Positions 37,494 to 47,453 of a stretch of 64,000 nt of DNA are shown here, one piece after another. Positions within the stretch are counted from its first letter, which is position 1. Each line of letters starts with the position of its first letter. The notes beneath the pieces are model-generated. The model ran no database searches. It worked only from the letters and a program-made list of their open reading frames with translations, and had not been told where the DNA came from. The translations under genes were made by a program, and so were the position numbers. Origin of the DNA: an uncultured Pelagibacteraceae bacterium (GTDB lineage: Bacteria; Pseudomonadota; Alphaproteobacteria; Pelagibacterales; Pelagibacteraceae); the NCBI GenBank assembly GCA_902594405.1, contig CACJMB010000001.1, positions 220,010 to 284,009 of the forward strand, in the 5' to 3' direction.

Positions 37494-38111
37494 ATGGCCA
37501 AAAAAAGTAATAAAAAATCATTTTCTTTAACTCTTAGAAATTATTTTATTACAGGTGTTGTTGTTTTAATACCGATAGGTTTTACTTTATATTTAACTAA
37601 AATTTTAATTGGAATATCTTCAAACTTAATTCCAAAAAATATTAATCCAAATAGTTATTTACCTTTCAATATTCCTGGTGTTGAAATTGTAATTTCAATT
37701 TTACTCATCACTATAGTTGGCGGCCTGTCTTTATCATTTTTTGGAAGAAGAATTCTAAAATTAATTGATGATTTGTTTAAAAGAATTCCTTTTTTAAGGA
37801 CAGTTTATTCAGCAATTGTTCAAATGACTGAAACTTTTTCAAAAAAAGATGATGGTAAAAAGAGTGTTGTTCTAATTGAATATCCCAGAAAAGGAGTTTG
37901 GGCAGTGGGATTTGCAACAAAAGAAAATAAAGGAGAAATGGTAGAAAGAACAGGAAAAAATTTAATTAATGTTTTTGTTCCAACAACACCAAATCCAACC
38001 AGTGGTTTTTTATTAATGTTCCCAGTTGAGGATGTTATATATTTAAATATGTCTTTCGAAGAAGCTTCAAAATTCATAGTATCAGCAGGTACATCAACTA
38101 AAAAATCTTAG
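37494..38111 (+). CDS. DUF502 family membrane protein
   Basis: 205 aa with two hydrophobic segments (about 14-37 and 58-82) and a conserved soluble tail (RIPFLRTVYSAIVQMTETF, VVLIEYPRKGVWAVGFAT, FVPTTPNPTSGFLLMFP). The family is widespread in alphaproteobacteria and plant plastids; its biochemical role is unclear. The 3' end overlaps recG on the other strand by 4 bp. Confidence 0.88.
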   Translation: MAKKSNKKSFSLTLRNYFITGVVVLIPIGFTLYLTKILIGISSNLIPKNINPNSYLPFNIPGVEIVISILLITIVGGLSLSFFGRRILKLIDDLFKRIPFLRTVYSAIVQMTETFSKKDDGKKSVVLIEYPRKGVWAVGFATKENKGEMVERTGKNLINVFVPTTPNPTSGFLLMFPVEDVIYLNMSFEEASKFIVSAGTSTKKS

Positions 38112-40159
38112 ACAATATCATTAATTATATCAGCTCTATCGTACAATTTTATCAAAGGTTTGAATTTACTTATATCTTCATTTGATTTTTCTATTCTTCT
38201 CATTTCTTTTTCAGCTAATAAGAAAAGATCACTATTCTGAATTGGATCTGCTAATTTAAAATTTTTTATACCACTTTGTTTAAATCCCAAAATATCCCCA
38301 AACCCACGTAATTTCATATCTTCTTCAGATATTAAGAAACCATCATTTGTGTTTTTTAAAATTTTTATTCTTTTTTTTGCATTTTCGCTCAGATTTGATT
38401 TAAACATTAATATGCATGTAGAGTCTTTATCTCCACGACCAACTCTACCTCTTAATTGATGAAGCTGAGATAAACCAAATTTGTTAGCATTTTCAATTAT
38501 AATTGTATTTGCATTTGGAAAATCTATCCCAACCTCAATAATCGTTGTAGAAACCAAAATCTTAAATTTATTATTTAAAAAATTGTTTAGTATTTTATTT
38601 TTTTCATCTACATCAGTTTTTCCATGAAGCAAACAAACTTGATTTGGAAACTTGGTTTCTAAATATTCATACTTTTTTACAGCAGATGAGTGATCCAATT
38701 TTTTTGATTCTTCAATTAATGGACAAACCCAAAAAATTTGATTTCCTAAGTTAATTTCTTTTTTTATAAATTTTAAAACATCTTCAATTTTAACCTCTAA
38801 TTTACTATATGTTTTTATTGGTTTCCTATTTTTAGGTTTTTCTCTAATTATTGAAATATCCATATCACCATAAATTGTCATTGTTAGAGTTCTGGGTATA
38901 GGTGTTGCAGTCATTAATAATACGTCACAATTTGATCCACCTTTGTCCGACAATTTTTTTCTTTGATTCACTCCAAACTTATGTTGTTCATCTATAATTA
39001 TTAATCCTAATTTTTTGAAAATTACTTTTTTTTGAAAAATAGCGTGTGTACCAAAAATAATATCAATTTTATTATTTTCTAATCTTTGAAGTATTTCTTT
39101 TTTAATCTTATATTCTGATTTTCCAGAAATAAGAGCTATAGTTATATTTTTAGGAAATATTTTTTTCGCAAGCATAAAATGTTGTCTTGCTAGAATTTCC
39201 GTAGGAGCCATAAAAGCAACCTGGAAACCAGAATTTATAGTATTAATTGCTGCTAAAAGAGACACTATTGTTTTTCCACTACCAACGTCTCCTTGTAAAA
39301 GTCTAAACATTTTATTTGTTGAACTTAAATCTTTATTTATTTCGTTAAGTGATTTTTGTTGATCATCGGTAAGACAAAAATCCAATTTATCAATTAAAGA
39401 ATTTTGTTTATTTATATTAATTATTTTATTTTTTTTCTTAATTCTTTTTATTTTTTTTCTTATTTCTGAATTAACTAGAAATGTTGAAAATATTTCATCA
39501 AAAGCAAGTCTTTGATAAAAATTTGATTTATAATTTCCAATGTTTTCAGGTTTGTGCAGTTCTCTAATTGAGCTATTCCAACTTATATTTTTAAATTTAG
39601 ACAAAATACTTTCAGAGTGCCATTCATTAAAAACTGGTAAATTATTGATTATTTGATTTAAAATTTTATTATATATTTTTTCAGAAATACCTTCAGTTAA
39701 AGAGTATTTATTATGAGTTTGCTTGATTAAAGAAGAATCCTCCGAAACATATTTTGGATTTGTAATTTGGTATTTATTCCTAAAATAACCTATTTTGCCA
39801 CTAACAGTTATTTCTTTTCCTAATGGAAGTATTTTTTTTATGTATCCTTCATAACTATTAAAAAAAATACAATCTATTTCTCCAGTTTCATCACTACATA
39901 AAACTCTATTTGGTAATTTTCTTACTCGTGGGAAGTTATACTTTTGTGGAATTATAGTTACTGTTTGTATTTCACCAATTTTTAAATCCCTTATTTTTGA
40001 TGACAAACTTCTATCTGTATACGATTTTGGAAGTTTCCATAGTAAATCAAATAAATTATTAATATTTTTTTTCTTTAATAAATTTTTTGTTTTAGTTCCT
40101 ACACCTTTTAAAGAACTTAAATCTGACAATAAATACTCATAATTTGTTTTATTATTCAT
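38108..40159 (-). CDS. recG: ATP-dependent DNA helicase RecG
   Basis: Remodels stalled forks and Holliday junctions. The N-terminal wedge/OB region covers about residues 55-150. Helicase motifs are I (GDVGSGKT), II as DEQH (IIIDEQHKFGV), III (LLMTATPIPRTL) and VI (QLRGRVGRG). 683 aa, normal. The DEQH box and C-terminal TRG-like region separate it from other SF2 enzymes. Confidence 0.95.
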   Translation of the reverse strand: MNNKTNYEYLLSDLSSLKGVGTKTKNLLKKKNINNLFDLLWKLPKSYTDRSLSSKIRDLKIGEIQTVTIIPQKYNFPRVRKLPNRVLCSDETGEIDCIFFNSYEGYIKKILPLGKEITVSGKIGYFRNKYQITNPKYVSEDSSLIKQTHNKYSLTEGISEKIYNKILNQIINNLPVFNEWHSESILSKFKNISWNSSIRELHKPENIGNYKSNFYQRLAFDEIFSTFLVNSEIRKKIKRIKKKNKIININKQNSLIDKLDFCLTDDQQKSLNEINKDLSSTNKMFRLLQGDVGSGKTIVSLLAAINTINSGFQVAFMAPTEILARQHFMLAKKIFPKNITIALISGKSEYKIKKEILQRLENNKIDIIFGTHAIFQKKVIFKKLGLIIIDEQHKFGVNQRKKLSDKGGSNCDVLLMTATPIPRTLTMTIYGDMDISIIREKPKNRKPIKTYSKLEVKIEDVLKFIKKEINLGNQIFWVCPLIEESKKLDHSSAVKKYEYLETKFPNQVCLLHGKTDVDEKNKILNNFLNNKFKILVSTTIIEVGIDFPNANTIIIENANKFGLSQLHQLRGRVGRGDKDSTCILMFKSNLSENAKKRIKILKNTNDGFLISEEDMKLRGFGDILGFKQSGIKNFKLADPIQNSDLFLLAEKEMRRIEKSNEDISKFKPLIKLYDRADIINDIV

Positions 40160-40184
40160 TAACTACTAATATATTCTAATTATT

Positions 40185-40448
40185 ATGATCAACATAGATG
40201 AATTAAAAAAAAAAATTATTTACCGATCTAATTATAGAGGCACAAAAGAAATGGATAATCTTTTGGGTGCATTTACAAAAAAATATATAAATAATTTAAA
40301 TGAAAATGATCTTCTTGATTTAGAAAAACTACTGAATATTGATGACACAAATTTGTATAATTTTTACAATGGTTTTAAAACTGATTTTGAATTTGAAAAT
40401 AATAATATCAATTTCTTATATAAAAATTTTAATTATAGACAAAAATGA
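40185..40448 (+). CDS. sdhE: FAD assembly factor SdhE
   Basis: Helps attach FAD to succinate dehydrogenase. The 87-aa protein carries the family core RSNYRGTKEMDNLLGAF (usual RGxxE motif) and LLDLEKLLNIDDTNLYNFYNG. Divergent from recG with 25 bp between starts. The stop codon is directly followed by the CCA end of the convergent tRNA-Ser. Confidence 0.88.
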   Translation: MINIDELKKKIIYRSNYRGTKEMDNLLGAFTKKYINNLNENDLLDLEKLLNIDDTNLYNFYNGFKTDFEFENNNINFLYKNFNYRQK

Positions 40449-40538
40449 TGGCGGAGAGACTGGGATTCGAACCCAGGAAAGAGTTGCCCCTTTGCCGGTT
40501 TTCAAGACCGGTGCTTTCAACCGCTCAGCCATCTCTCC
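40449..40538 (-). tRNA. tRNA-Ser (UGA)
   Basis: 90 nt on the minus strand with the long variable arm typical of serine tRNAs. Acceptor GGAGAGA/TCTCTCC, anticodon loop CTTGAAA with TGA (40504-40502), T-arm CTGGG/CCCAG, encoded CCA (40451-40449). Confidence 0.97.
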
Positions 40539-40624
40539 GTGAGCAAGGTTTTATAATTATAATTATTTAATTCAACCATAAAATAGTCTAATAAACTTAT
40601 TAATTACAAGCATCATGCTTTCCT

Positions 40625-41503
40625 ATGAATAAAGAATTTAATAAAGGCTTATTACTTGCTGGGTTTGGATCTTTTTGGTGGGGATTTTTTGGTGTAATTT
40701 ATTTTAAACATATCGCTTATATTGGGCATATTGAATTAGTAGTTCATAGATGTTTGTGGACAGCGTTTACTTTAATTCTGACTACTTTTTTTTTCTCTAA
40801 ATGGAATGTTTTTTTTAAAATTGTTAAAAATAAATCAAATTTATTTTATTTATTTATTTCAGGATTTTTAATTTTTATAAACTGGGGTGTATGGATATAT
40901 GCTGTAGCAACAAATAGAATTATAGATGCAAGTTTTGGGTATTTTATAATGCCTATTTTAAGCGTTATGCTTGGCTATCTTTTTTTTAAAGAAAAACTTA
41001 ATAAAAAAAGAATCTTTTCAATTCTCTTAGTTGTTCTATCAATTCTTTTTTTAATAATAGTAAGTATTAAATCATTGCCTTGGGTTGGTTTAATTGTTGC
41101 TTTAAGTTGGGGGTTTTACAATTTAGTTAGAAAAAAAATTAATGTTGATACTGATGTAGGCCTTCTTATAGAGAGTTTATTTATATTACCATTTGCACTG
41201 TTAGTTTTTTATTTGATAGCAAGCAAAGGATACAATGATTTTCAATTATCTGATCCTTCGATGATGTTATTTATTTATCTTGCTGGACCAATGACCGTTA
41301 TACCTTTATTTTTATATGTTAGGGGAGTTGAACTCTGTGGTTTAGGGCCGACAGGTATGATATTTTATATAACTCCTACTTTTCAGTTTTTATTGGGTTA
41401 TTTTTATTACAACGAGCCTTTTTCAATAACAAAATTAGTTAGTTTTATTTTTATTTGGATTGCTGTAATTATATATTTGAAGGATTTACATGAAACTAAT
41501 TAA
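40625..41503 (+). CDS. rarD: RarD-type EamA transporter
   Basis: Ten-helix drug/metabolite-superfamily permease of 292 aa. It begins KGLLLAGFGSFWWGFFGVIYFKHI, and LVVHRCLWTAF matches the RarD N-terminus. Substrate unknown; the name comes from chloramphenicol sensitivity in E. coli. It heads a nine-gene run of overlapping genes. Overlaps the next gene by 14 bp. Confidence 0.85.
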   Translation: MNKEFNKGLLLAGFGSFWWGFFGVIYFKHIAYIGHIELVVHRCLWTAFTLILTTFFFSKWNVFFKIVKNKSNLFYLFISGFLIFINWGVWIYAVATNRIIDASFGYFIMPILSVMLGYLFFKEKLNKKRIFSILLVVLSILFLIIVSIKSLPWVGLIVALSWGFYNLVRKKINVDTDVGLLIESLFILPFALLVFYLIASKGYNDFQLSDPSMMLFIYLAGPMTVIPLFLYVRGVELCGLGPTGMIFYITPTFQFLLGYFYYNEPFSITKLVSFIFIWIAVIIYLKDLHETN

Positions 41504-42491
41504 TTTTTTTTTATTTTTTATTTTTATTTCTATTAATTTATCATTTGCTGATATCAATAAAGAATTTGAAAATTGGAAATTAAATTTCAAAAAAATAGCT
41601 TTAGAAAACAATATTTCAGAAAAAACGTTTGATAGAGTTATGTCCGACACTAAATTTTTATCAGATGTAATAAAATATGACAGGTATCAACCTGAATTTT
41701 ATGAGGATACTAAAACTTATATATCAAAAAGAACATCTTCAAAAAAAGTTGCGTTAGGAAAAAAATTCTATGAAAAAAATTCAACGTTAATAAATAATGT
41801 TGAAAACGAATTTAATATAGAGAGAGAGTTGCTATTAGCTCTAATGGGAATAGAAACTAATTTTGGAACGTATGTTGGTAAAATGGATATTTTATCCTCT
41901 TTGGCAACTTTAAGTTTTGATAAAAGAAGATCAGAATTTTTTACAAATGAATTATTAATACTTTTGCGATTAATAGAAAAAGATCAAATAGATTATAAAA
42001 CGTTATATGGTTCTTGGGCAGGTGCTTTTGGTTTTTTTCAATTTATGCCATCAACAATGAAAAATTATGCTATTGACCATGATGGCAACGGATATATAGA
42101 TTTAAAAAATAATAATGATGCTTATGCTTCCGCATCTAATTATTTAAATCAAATAGGCTGGAAAAGTGAAAATCCTTGTTTTTATAGAATTGATTTATCA
42201 GATAATATACCAGGTAAATATTTAAACATTTCCGCAAAAAAACTTCACGATAAAAAAAAATTAAAATATTTTAGAAAATTTATTAAAAATAATGATCAAA
42301 TAGATAATAAGTACAACTCTTTAAAGGTAGCCATTATAACTCCAGATAAAGATATCATACCTGATGCCGAAACTTTAAATCCAGCTTATATTGTATTTGA
42401 TAACTATGAGATAATATTAAAATGGAATAGGTCATTGCGATTTGCTTTAGCCGTTTGTACATTAAAAGATAAATTTAAAAATGAACTTTAA
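41490..42491 (+). CDS. Lytic murein transglycosylase, MltB family
   Basis: Cuts peptidoglycan glycan strands in the periplasm. Signal peptide about 1-20. The SLT2 domain shows the catalytic glutamate in LLALMGIETNFGTYVG and the GSWAGAFGFFQFMPSTM segment. 333 aa. Whether a lipid anchor is present is doubtful because no lipobox cysteine is seen. Overlaps the next gene by 11 bp. Confidence 0.92.
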   Translation: MKLINFFLFFIFISINLSFADINKEFENWKLNFKKIALENNISEKTFDRVMSDTKFLSDVIKYDRYQPEFYEDTKTYISKRTSSKKVALGKKFYEKNSTLINNVENEFNIERELLLALMGIETNFGTYVGKMDILSSLATLSFDKRRSEFFTNELLILLRLIEKDQIDYKTLYGSWAGAFGFFQFMPSTMKNYAIDHDGNGYIDLKNNNDAYASASNYLNQIGWKSENPCFYRIDLSDNIPGKYLNISAKKLHDKKKLKYFRKFIKNNDQIDNKYNSLKVAIITPDKDIIPDAETLNPAYIVFDNYEIILKWNRSLRFALAVCTLKDKFKNEL

Positions 42492-43242
42492 AAAACTAAT
42501 ATCAATTCTTTCTATACTTTTTTTATCTGCATGTAATCAATTTGATCAAAATGATAAAAACTTAGTTTATATTAGTGATCAAAAGTATAGTAATACTGGG
42601 TTTGCTTTAATTTATGATAATGAATTAAAAAAAGAAAAAAAAATATCTAAAAAAATTGATAATAGATCTCTTTTAATTTTTCATAATAAAATTAAAAAAA
42701 ATTCATTTGTTAAAATCACCAATCCTGTTAACGATAAGTCAATTATAGCAGAAGTAATCTCTAATAATGTTACTTTCTCATCTTTTTACAACTCTGTAAT
42801 TACGCAACGAATTGCTGAGGAGTTATCACTTGATCCTAAAGAGCCTTATATTGATCTTGTTTTAATCTCAAAAAGTTCAACATTTGTAGCTAAAAAAGCA
42901 AAGACTTTTGATGAAGAGAAAAATGTGGCTGAAAAAGCTCCTGTTGACGGAATTACGATAGATAATCTTGGTAAAGTAAAAGATAAAGAAGTTAAAATAA
43001 AAAAACATAAATTTTTATATTCAATAAAGATTGCAGATTTTTATTACAGGGATTCCGCAGAAAATATGGTTGATAGAATAAAAGATGAGACAAATATAAA
43101 AAAATCTGTAATTAAGAAATTATCTAAAACTAAATATAGGGTATTATTGGGTCCATTTAATGATATAAAAAAACTGGAAAAATCATTTAATGAAATAAAA
43201 GTATTAAATTTTGAAAATATAGAGATATTAAAAGATGTTTAG
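42481..43242 (+). CDS. SPOR-domain lipoprotein, RlpA-like
   Basis: 253 aa. The signal ends in a lipobox (LFLSAC, Cys18). Residues about 55-145 look like a degenerate RlpA double-psi barrel region (VKITNPVNDKSIIAEVISN), and the C-terminal 80 residues resemble a SPOR domain (FLYSIKIADFYYRDSAENMVDRI, YRVLLGPFNDIKKLEKSFNEI) that binds denuded glycan at the septum. Sits between two peptidoglycan enzymes, MltB and DacC, supporting a cell-wall role. The RlpA call is moderate. Confidence 0.7.
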   Translation: MNFKKLISILSILFLSACNQFDQNDKNLVYISDQKYSNTGFALIYDNELKKEKKISKKIDNRSLLIFHNKIKKNSFVKITNPVNDKSIIAEVISNNVTFSSFYNSVITQRIAEELSLDPKEPYIDLVLISKSSTFVAKKAKTFDEEKNVAEKAPVDGITIDNLGKVKDKEVKIKKHKFLYSIKIADFYYRDSAENMVDRIKDETNIKKSVIKKLSKTKYRVLLGPFNDIKKLEKSFNEIKVLNFENIEILKDV

Positions 43243-44386
43243 AATATTATTAATTGTAATTTTTTTTATTTTTTCATTAGCAAATGTTTCAAGAGCTAAT
43301 TTTGATGTAAAGGCAAGAACTGCAATATTACAAGATTATCATTCTGGAGAAATTCTCTATGAAAAAGATCCAGATATTTCAATTTATCCAGCTTCTATGA
43401 CAAAAATAATGACTGCAATCATTGCTTTTGATTTAATAAAATCAGGCGATCTTAGTTTGGATGAAAAATTTATAATATCTGAGCGAGCTTGGAGATTATC
43501 TACATCTGGATATTCATCGATGTTTATAATGGTAGGTGATCAGGTCTCTGTAGAAAATTTATTAAGAGGTATTATTGTTGCTTCTGGTAATGATGCATGT
43601 ATTGCATTAGCCGAAGGTATAGCAGGTACTGAAGAAGAATTTGCAATTTTAATGACTGCTAAAGCAAAAGAATTAGGTATGGATAATACAAACTTTTCAA
43701 ATTCATCAGGAATAAATGATCCCGATAATTACTCAACTGTTAGAGATATTTTAAAAATGTCTAGATATTTAATTAAAGAACATCCTGAATTTTACAAAAT
43801 GTTTGCTGAAAAAGAATTTACGTGGGATAGAACAGGGGGTGATCCAATAACACAAGGAAATAGAAATCCTTTGCTTTATAAAAATCTTGGAGCAGATGGT
43901 ATAAAAACTGGTTATTTAGCTGTTGAAAAATATTCTTTAGCATCATCAATAGATAGAAATGGCAGAAGATTGATTGCTGTTGGAAGTGGGTTTAATTCAA
44001 AAAATGCTAGATCTAAAGAAAGCACAAAATTACTTACATTTGGTCTCACCAACTATGATCTTGTAGAAATAGCTAAAGCAAATAAGCCTTTACACAAAAT
44101 TGATGTCTGGTTAGGAAAAGAGAATAGTGTTGAAGCATATACAAAGGAAGATATTTATAAAACAATCAAAAAAGCAAAAAAAAAACTTTTAAAAGTTGTT
44201 GTTAAGTATGATGGACCAGTCGAAGCACCAATTGAAAAAGATCAAAAAATAGCCACTTTAAGAGTTGTTTATGATCAAGAACTGGTTGGTGAGTATGATT
44301 TACTTTCATCGAAAGAAATTAAAAAAGTTAATTTTTTTACAAGATTAATAAAATCAATAAATTATTTAATTTGGGGTGATGTCTAA
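43235..44386 (+). CDS. dacC: D-alanyl-D-alanine carboxypeptidase
   Basis: Low-molecular-weight penicillin-binding protein trimming peptidoglycan stem peptides. Signal peptide about 1-22; active-site motifs SMTK (SxxK), SGN (VASGNDACIAL) and KTG (DGIKTGYL). A C-terminal beta domain (PIEKDQKIATLRVVYDQELVGEYDLLS) and a likely membrane-binding tail follow. 383 aa. DacA/DacC/DacD cannot be told apart with certainty. Overlaps tmk by 8 bp. Confidence 0.92.
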   Translation: MFRILLIVIFFIFSLANVSRANFDVKARTAILQDYHSGEILYEKDPDISIYPASMTKIMTAIIAFDLIKSGDLSLDEKFIISERAWRLSTSGYSSMFIMVGDQVSVENLLRGIIVASGNDACIALAEGIAGTEEEFAILMTAKAKELGMDNTNFSNSSGINDPDNYSTVRDILKMSRYLIKEHPEFYKMFAEKEFTWDRTGGDPITQGNRNPLLYKNLGADGIKTGYLAVEKYSLASSIDRNGRRLIAVGSGFNSKNARSKESTKLLTFGLTNYDLVEIAKANKPLHKIDVWLGKENSVEAYTKEDIYKTIKKAKKKLLKVVVKYDGPVEAPIEKDQKIATLRVVYDQELVGEYDLLSSKEIKKVNFFTRLIKSINYLIWGDV

Positions 44387-44993
44387 AAAACCCATCATTG
44401 TTTTTGAGGGTATAGAGGGTAGTGGTAAAAGTCATCATATAAATAAAGTATCTAAATATTTAGATAAAAAGAAAATTAATTATATAAAAATAAGAGAACC
44501 AGGTGGAAGTCTTAATTCTGAAAAAATAAGGAGATTAATTTTAAACAAAAAATCTAATTTTAACATATATACTGATTTACTTTTATATTTAGCAGCACGT
44601 AGTGAAAACATAAATCTTATAAAAAAATCATATAAAAAAAAAATTATTTTGATTGATAGATTCATAGACTCAACTATTGCATATCAACATTATGGTATGG
44701 GTGCTGATTTAAAAATTATAAACATCATAAATAAATTTCTGTTAAAAAAAATTAAAGTCAACTTTACTTTTCTTAATGTTGTAAATAAAAAAAATTTATT
44801 TCAAAGATTAAAAAATAGAAAATCTCTAAATAGATATGATCAGTTTGATATGAATTTTTATAACAAAGTTCAAAAAGGTTTTTTAAAATTAGCTAAATCG
44901 AATAAAAAATCGTACAAAATAATTGATTCTAATTTAGATATAAAAAAAAATGAAGATTTAATAATAAATCAAATTAAAAAATTAATTAAATGA
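44379..44993 (+). CDS. tmk: Thymidylate kinase
   Basis: Phosphorylates dTMP to dTDP. P-loop FEGIEGSGKS, the DRX-type motif DRFIDSTIAYQ, and REPGGS are present. 204 aa. An in-frame GTG lies one codon earlier (44376), but ATG 44379 preceded by GGGG is preferred. It overlaps dacC by 8 bp and holB by 4 bp. Confidence 0.93.
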   Translation: MSKKPIIVFEGIEGSGKSHHINKVSKYLDKKKINYIKIREPGGSLNSEKIRRLILNKKSNFNIYTDLLLYLAARSENINLIKKSYKKKIILIDRFIDSTIAYQHYGMGADLKIINIINKFLLKKIKVNFTFLNVVNKKNLFQRLKNRKSLNRYDQFDMNFYNKVQKGFLKLAKSNKKSYKIIDSNLDIKKNEDLIINQIKKLIK

Positions 44994-45919
44994 ATTTAAA
45001 TCCCTTAACTCAAATAAGTTTATTTGAGCACAAAGAAATTTTTAATCAATTATACAAATTATCTAAAAAAGATACTTTGCCTAATAAAATTCTTTTATCT
45101 GGTGAAAAAGGTATTGGAAAATCAACATTAGCATATCATTTAATCAATTTTGTATTGTCAGAAAATGAAGAACATCCCTATGATTATAAAAATAATAAAA
45201 TAAATCCAGATAATAAGTCATACAAACTTATACTAAACAAATCTAACCCAAATTTTTACTTAATTGATGTATTAGAAGAAAAGAAAAATATTGATATAAA
45301 TCAGATTAGGGAATTGATAATAAATCTAAACAAATCCTCTTTTAATAATAAAAAGAGATTTGTTTTAATTGATAATATTGAATTATTAAACTTAAATTCT
45401 ATTAATGCTTTATTAAAAATTTTAGAAGAACCTAATGAAAATATAAATTTTATTTTAATTAATAACAATAAAAGAGTGCTTCCAACTCTTAAATCCAGAT
45501 GTTTAAATTTTAAAGTTTTTTTAACAAAAGATCAGTCTATTAGAATTGTTAATCAACTACTAAACGATGACATAAATACTATTATTAATAATAAGTTATT
45601 TGATTATTATGCCACTCCTGGAAAATTGTTTAAATTAATTAAGTTATCTGAGGAATATGACTTAGATCTTGTTAATTTTGATTTAAACACAATACTAACA
45701 ACAATAATTAAAGATAAAATTTATAAAAAAGATAAATCAACTATTGAAATCATTTATTCTTTTATTGAACTTTATTTTAGAAACAATATATCTATTAAAA
45801 ATATTAGTTTATTAAAGTCATACCATTATTTTTTAGAAAAAATTAACAATACTAGAACTTATAATTTAGATGAAGAAACATTGTTTATGGAATTTGAGGA
45901 TAAAATACTAAATGGATAA
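44990..45919 (+). CDS. holB: DNA polymerase III subunit delta'
   Basis: Clamp-loader component. The P-loop GEKGIGKSTLAYHL is near residue 38, and NSINALLKILEEPNENINFILI is the SRC-linked AAA+ stretch (followed by LKSRCLNFKVF). 309 aa. The usual zinc-module cysteines are absent, as in several delta' proteins. tmk-holB-metG-tatD is a common bacterial order. Confidence 0.92.
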   Translation: MNLNPLTQISLFEHKEIFNQLYKLSKKDTLPNKILLSGEKGIGKSTLAYHLINFVLSENEEHPYDYKNNKINPDNKSYKLILNKSNPNFYLIDVLEEKKNIDINQIRELIINLNKSSFNNKKRFVLIDNIELLNLNSINALLKILEEPNENINFILINNNKRVLPTLKSRCLNFKVFLTKDQSIRIVNQLLNDDINTIINNKLFDYYATPGKLFKLIKLSEEYDLDLVNFDLNTILTTIIKDKIYKKDKSTIEIIYSFIELYFRNNISIKNISLLKSYHYFLEKINNTRTYNLDEETLFMEFEDKILNG

Positions 45920-47453
45920 AAATTATTATATTACCACGCCCATTTACTACCCATCAGCTAAGCCTCATATGGGTCATGCATATTCAAGTATTATCGCAGA
46001 TTTTTTTGCAAGATTTAAAAAAATTGATGATTATGAAGTTCATTTTCTTACTGGTACAGACGAACATGGATTAAAAATACAAAGATCTGCGGAAAAAGCA
46101 GGTAAGGAGCCTTTAGTGTTTTGTGATCAAATTAGTCAAACCTTTAGAGATCTTTCGAATACTTTGAATTTATCTAATACTGATTTTATAAGAACTACAG
46201 AAGCTAGACATAAAAAAACAGTTCAACATCTTTGGAATGAACTTGAAAAAAATGATGATATATACTTATCAAACTATTCTGGATGGTATTCAGTGTCCGA
46301 TGAAGCCTTTTATAACGAAGAAGAAATTGAGGAACTAGATGGAAAAAAAATTGCTTTATCATCAAAATCTCCTGTTGAATGGATTGAAGAAGAATCTTAT
46401 TTTTTTAGACTTTCAAAATGGGAAAAACCGCTATTAGAATATTATGAAGCTAATCCAGATTTCATTTCTCCTCAATCTAGAAAAAATGAAGTTGTTAGTT
46501 TTGTAAAAAGTGGTCTTAAAGATCTTTCTGTAAGTAGAAAAAGTTTTTCATGGGGTATACCTGTTCCAAATAATGAAAACCATGTAATATATGTTTGGCT
46601 CGATGCTTTAACAAATTATCTGAGTGCATTAAACTATCCTAATATAAATGATGATTTGTTTAAAAAATTTTGGCCAGCTTCAATACATTTAATTGGAAAA
46701 GATATACTCAGATTTCATGCTGTTTATTGGCCTGCCTTTTTATTAGCAGCAAAAATTGATTTACCAAAGAGAGTTTACGGACATGGATGGATATTATCAG
46801 GAGAAGAAAAAATGTCTAAATCCAAAGGAAATATTCTTGATCCACTTGAAATAATTAAAGAATATGGTTTAGATCCTTTAAGATACTACTTAATTAAAGA
46901 AGTTTCTTTTGGGAATGATGGAAATATATCTCAAGAAAGATTAGAAGATTGTATCAATAGTGACTTAGCTAACAATTATGGAAATTTATGTCAGCGTGTA
47001 ACTGCTTTTGCAATAAAAAATTGTAATGGAAAAATTCCATTAGAAACTGAATTTCATGATGAAGATTTATTAATACTAAATAAGTATAAAGATAATTTAG
47101 ATAATATTAGGTTACAAATTGACAATCAAAATATTAATTTTTACATTGATTATATTGTAAATTCTCTTTTTGAAGCTAACAAATATTTTAATGATCAAGA
47201 ACCATGGAAAAAAAAAGAAGATATAATTAGATTAAATACTATTGTTTACACTACTTTAGAAATTGTAAGAAAAATAAGTTTTTTACTATATCCAATTATT
47301 CCTGAATCATCTTTAAAGGCATTAAAGATATTTGACATTGAAGAAAAAAATATAAAATTAGATACAGTTTCTAATAATGAGTATTTAACAAAAGGTAATA
47401 ATATTAATAAAATAGATATACTTTTTAAAAAAATAGAGAAAAACAATGATTGA
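45912..47453 (+). CDS. metG: Methionyl-tRNA synthetase
   Basis: Charges tRNA-Met. Class I motifs: HMGH in AKPHMGHAYSSI and KMSKSKGN. The knuckle region has no cysteines, as in the zinc-free group. 513 aa, so the C-terminal EMAP-type tRNA-binding extension found in longer forms is absent. Overlaps holB and tatD by 8 bp each. Confidence 0.95.
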   Translation: MDKNYYITTPIYYPSAKPHMGHAYSSIIADFFARFKKIDDYEVHFLTGTDEHGLKIQRSAEKAGKEPLVFCDQISQTFRDLSNTLNLSNTDFIRTTEARHKKTVQHLWNELEKNDDIYLSNYSGWYSVSDEAFYNEEEIEELDGKKIALSSKSPVEWIEEESYFFRLSKWEKPLLEYYEANPDFISPQSRKNEVVSFVKSGLKDLSVSRKSFSWGIPVPNNENHVIYVWLDALTNYLSALNYPNINDDLFKKFWPASIHLIGKDILRFHAVYWPAFLLAAKIDLPKRVYGHGWILSGEEKMSKSKGNILDPLEIIKEYGLDPLRYYLIKEVSFGNDGNISQERLEDCINSDLANNYGNLCQRVTAFAIKNCNGKIPLETEFHDEDLLILNKYKDNLDNIRLQIDNQNINFYIDYIVNSLFEANKYFNDQEPWKKKEDIIRLNTIVYTTLEIVRKISFLLYPIIPESSLKALKIFDIEEKNIKLDTVSNNEYLTKGNNINKIDILFKKIEKNND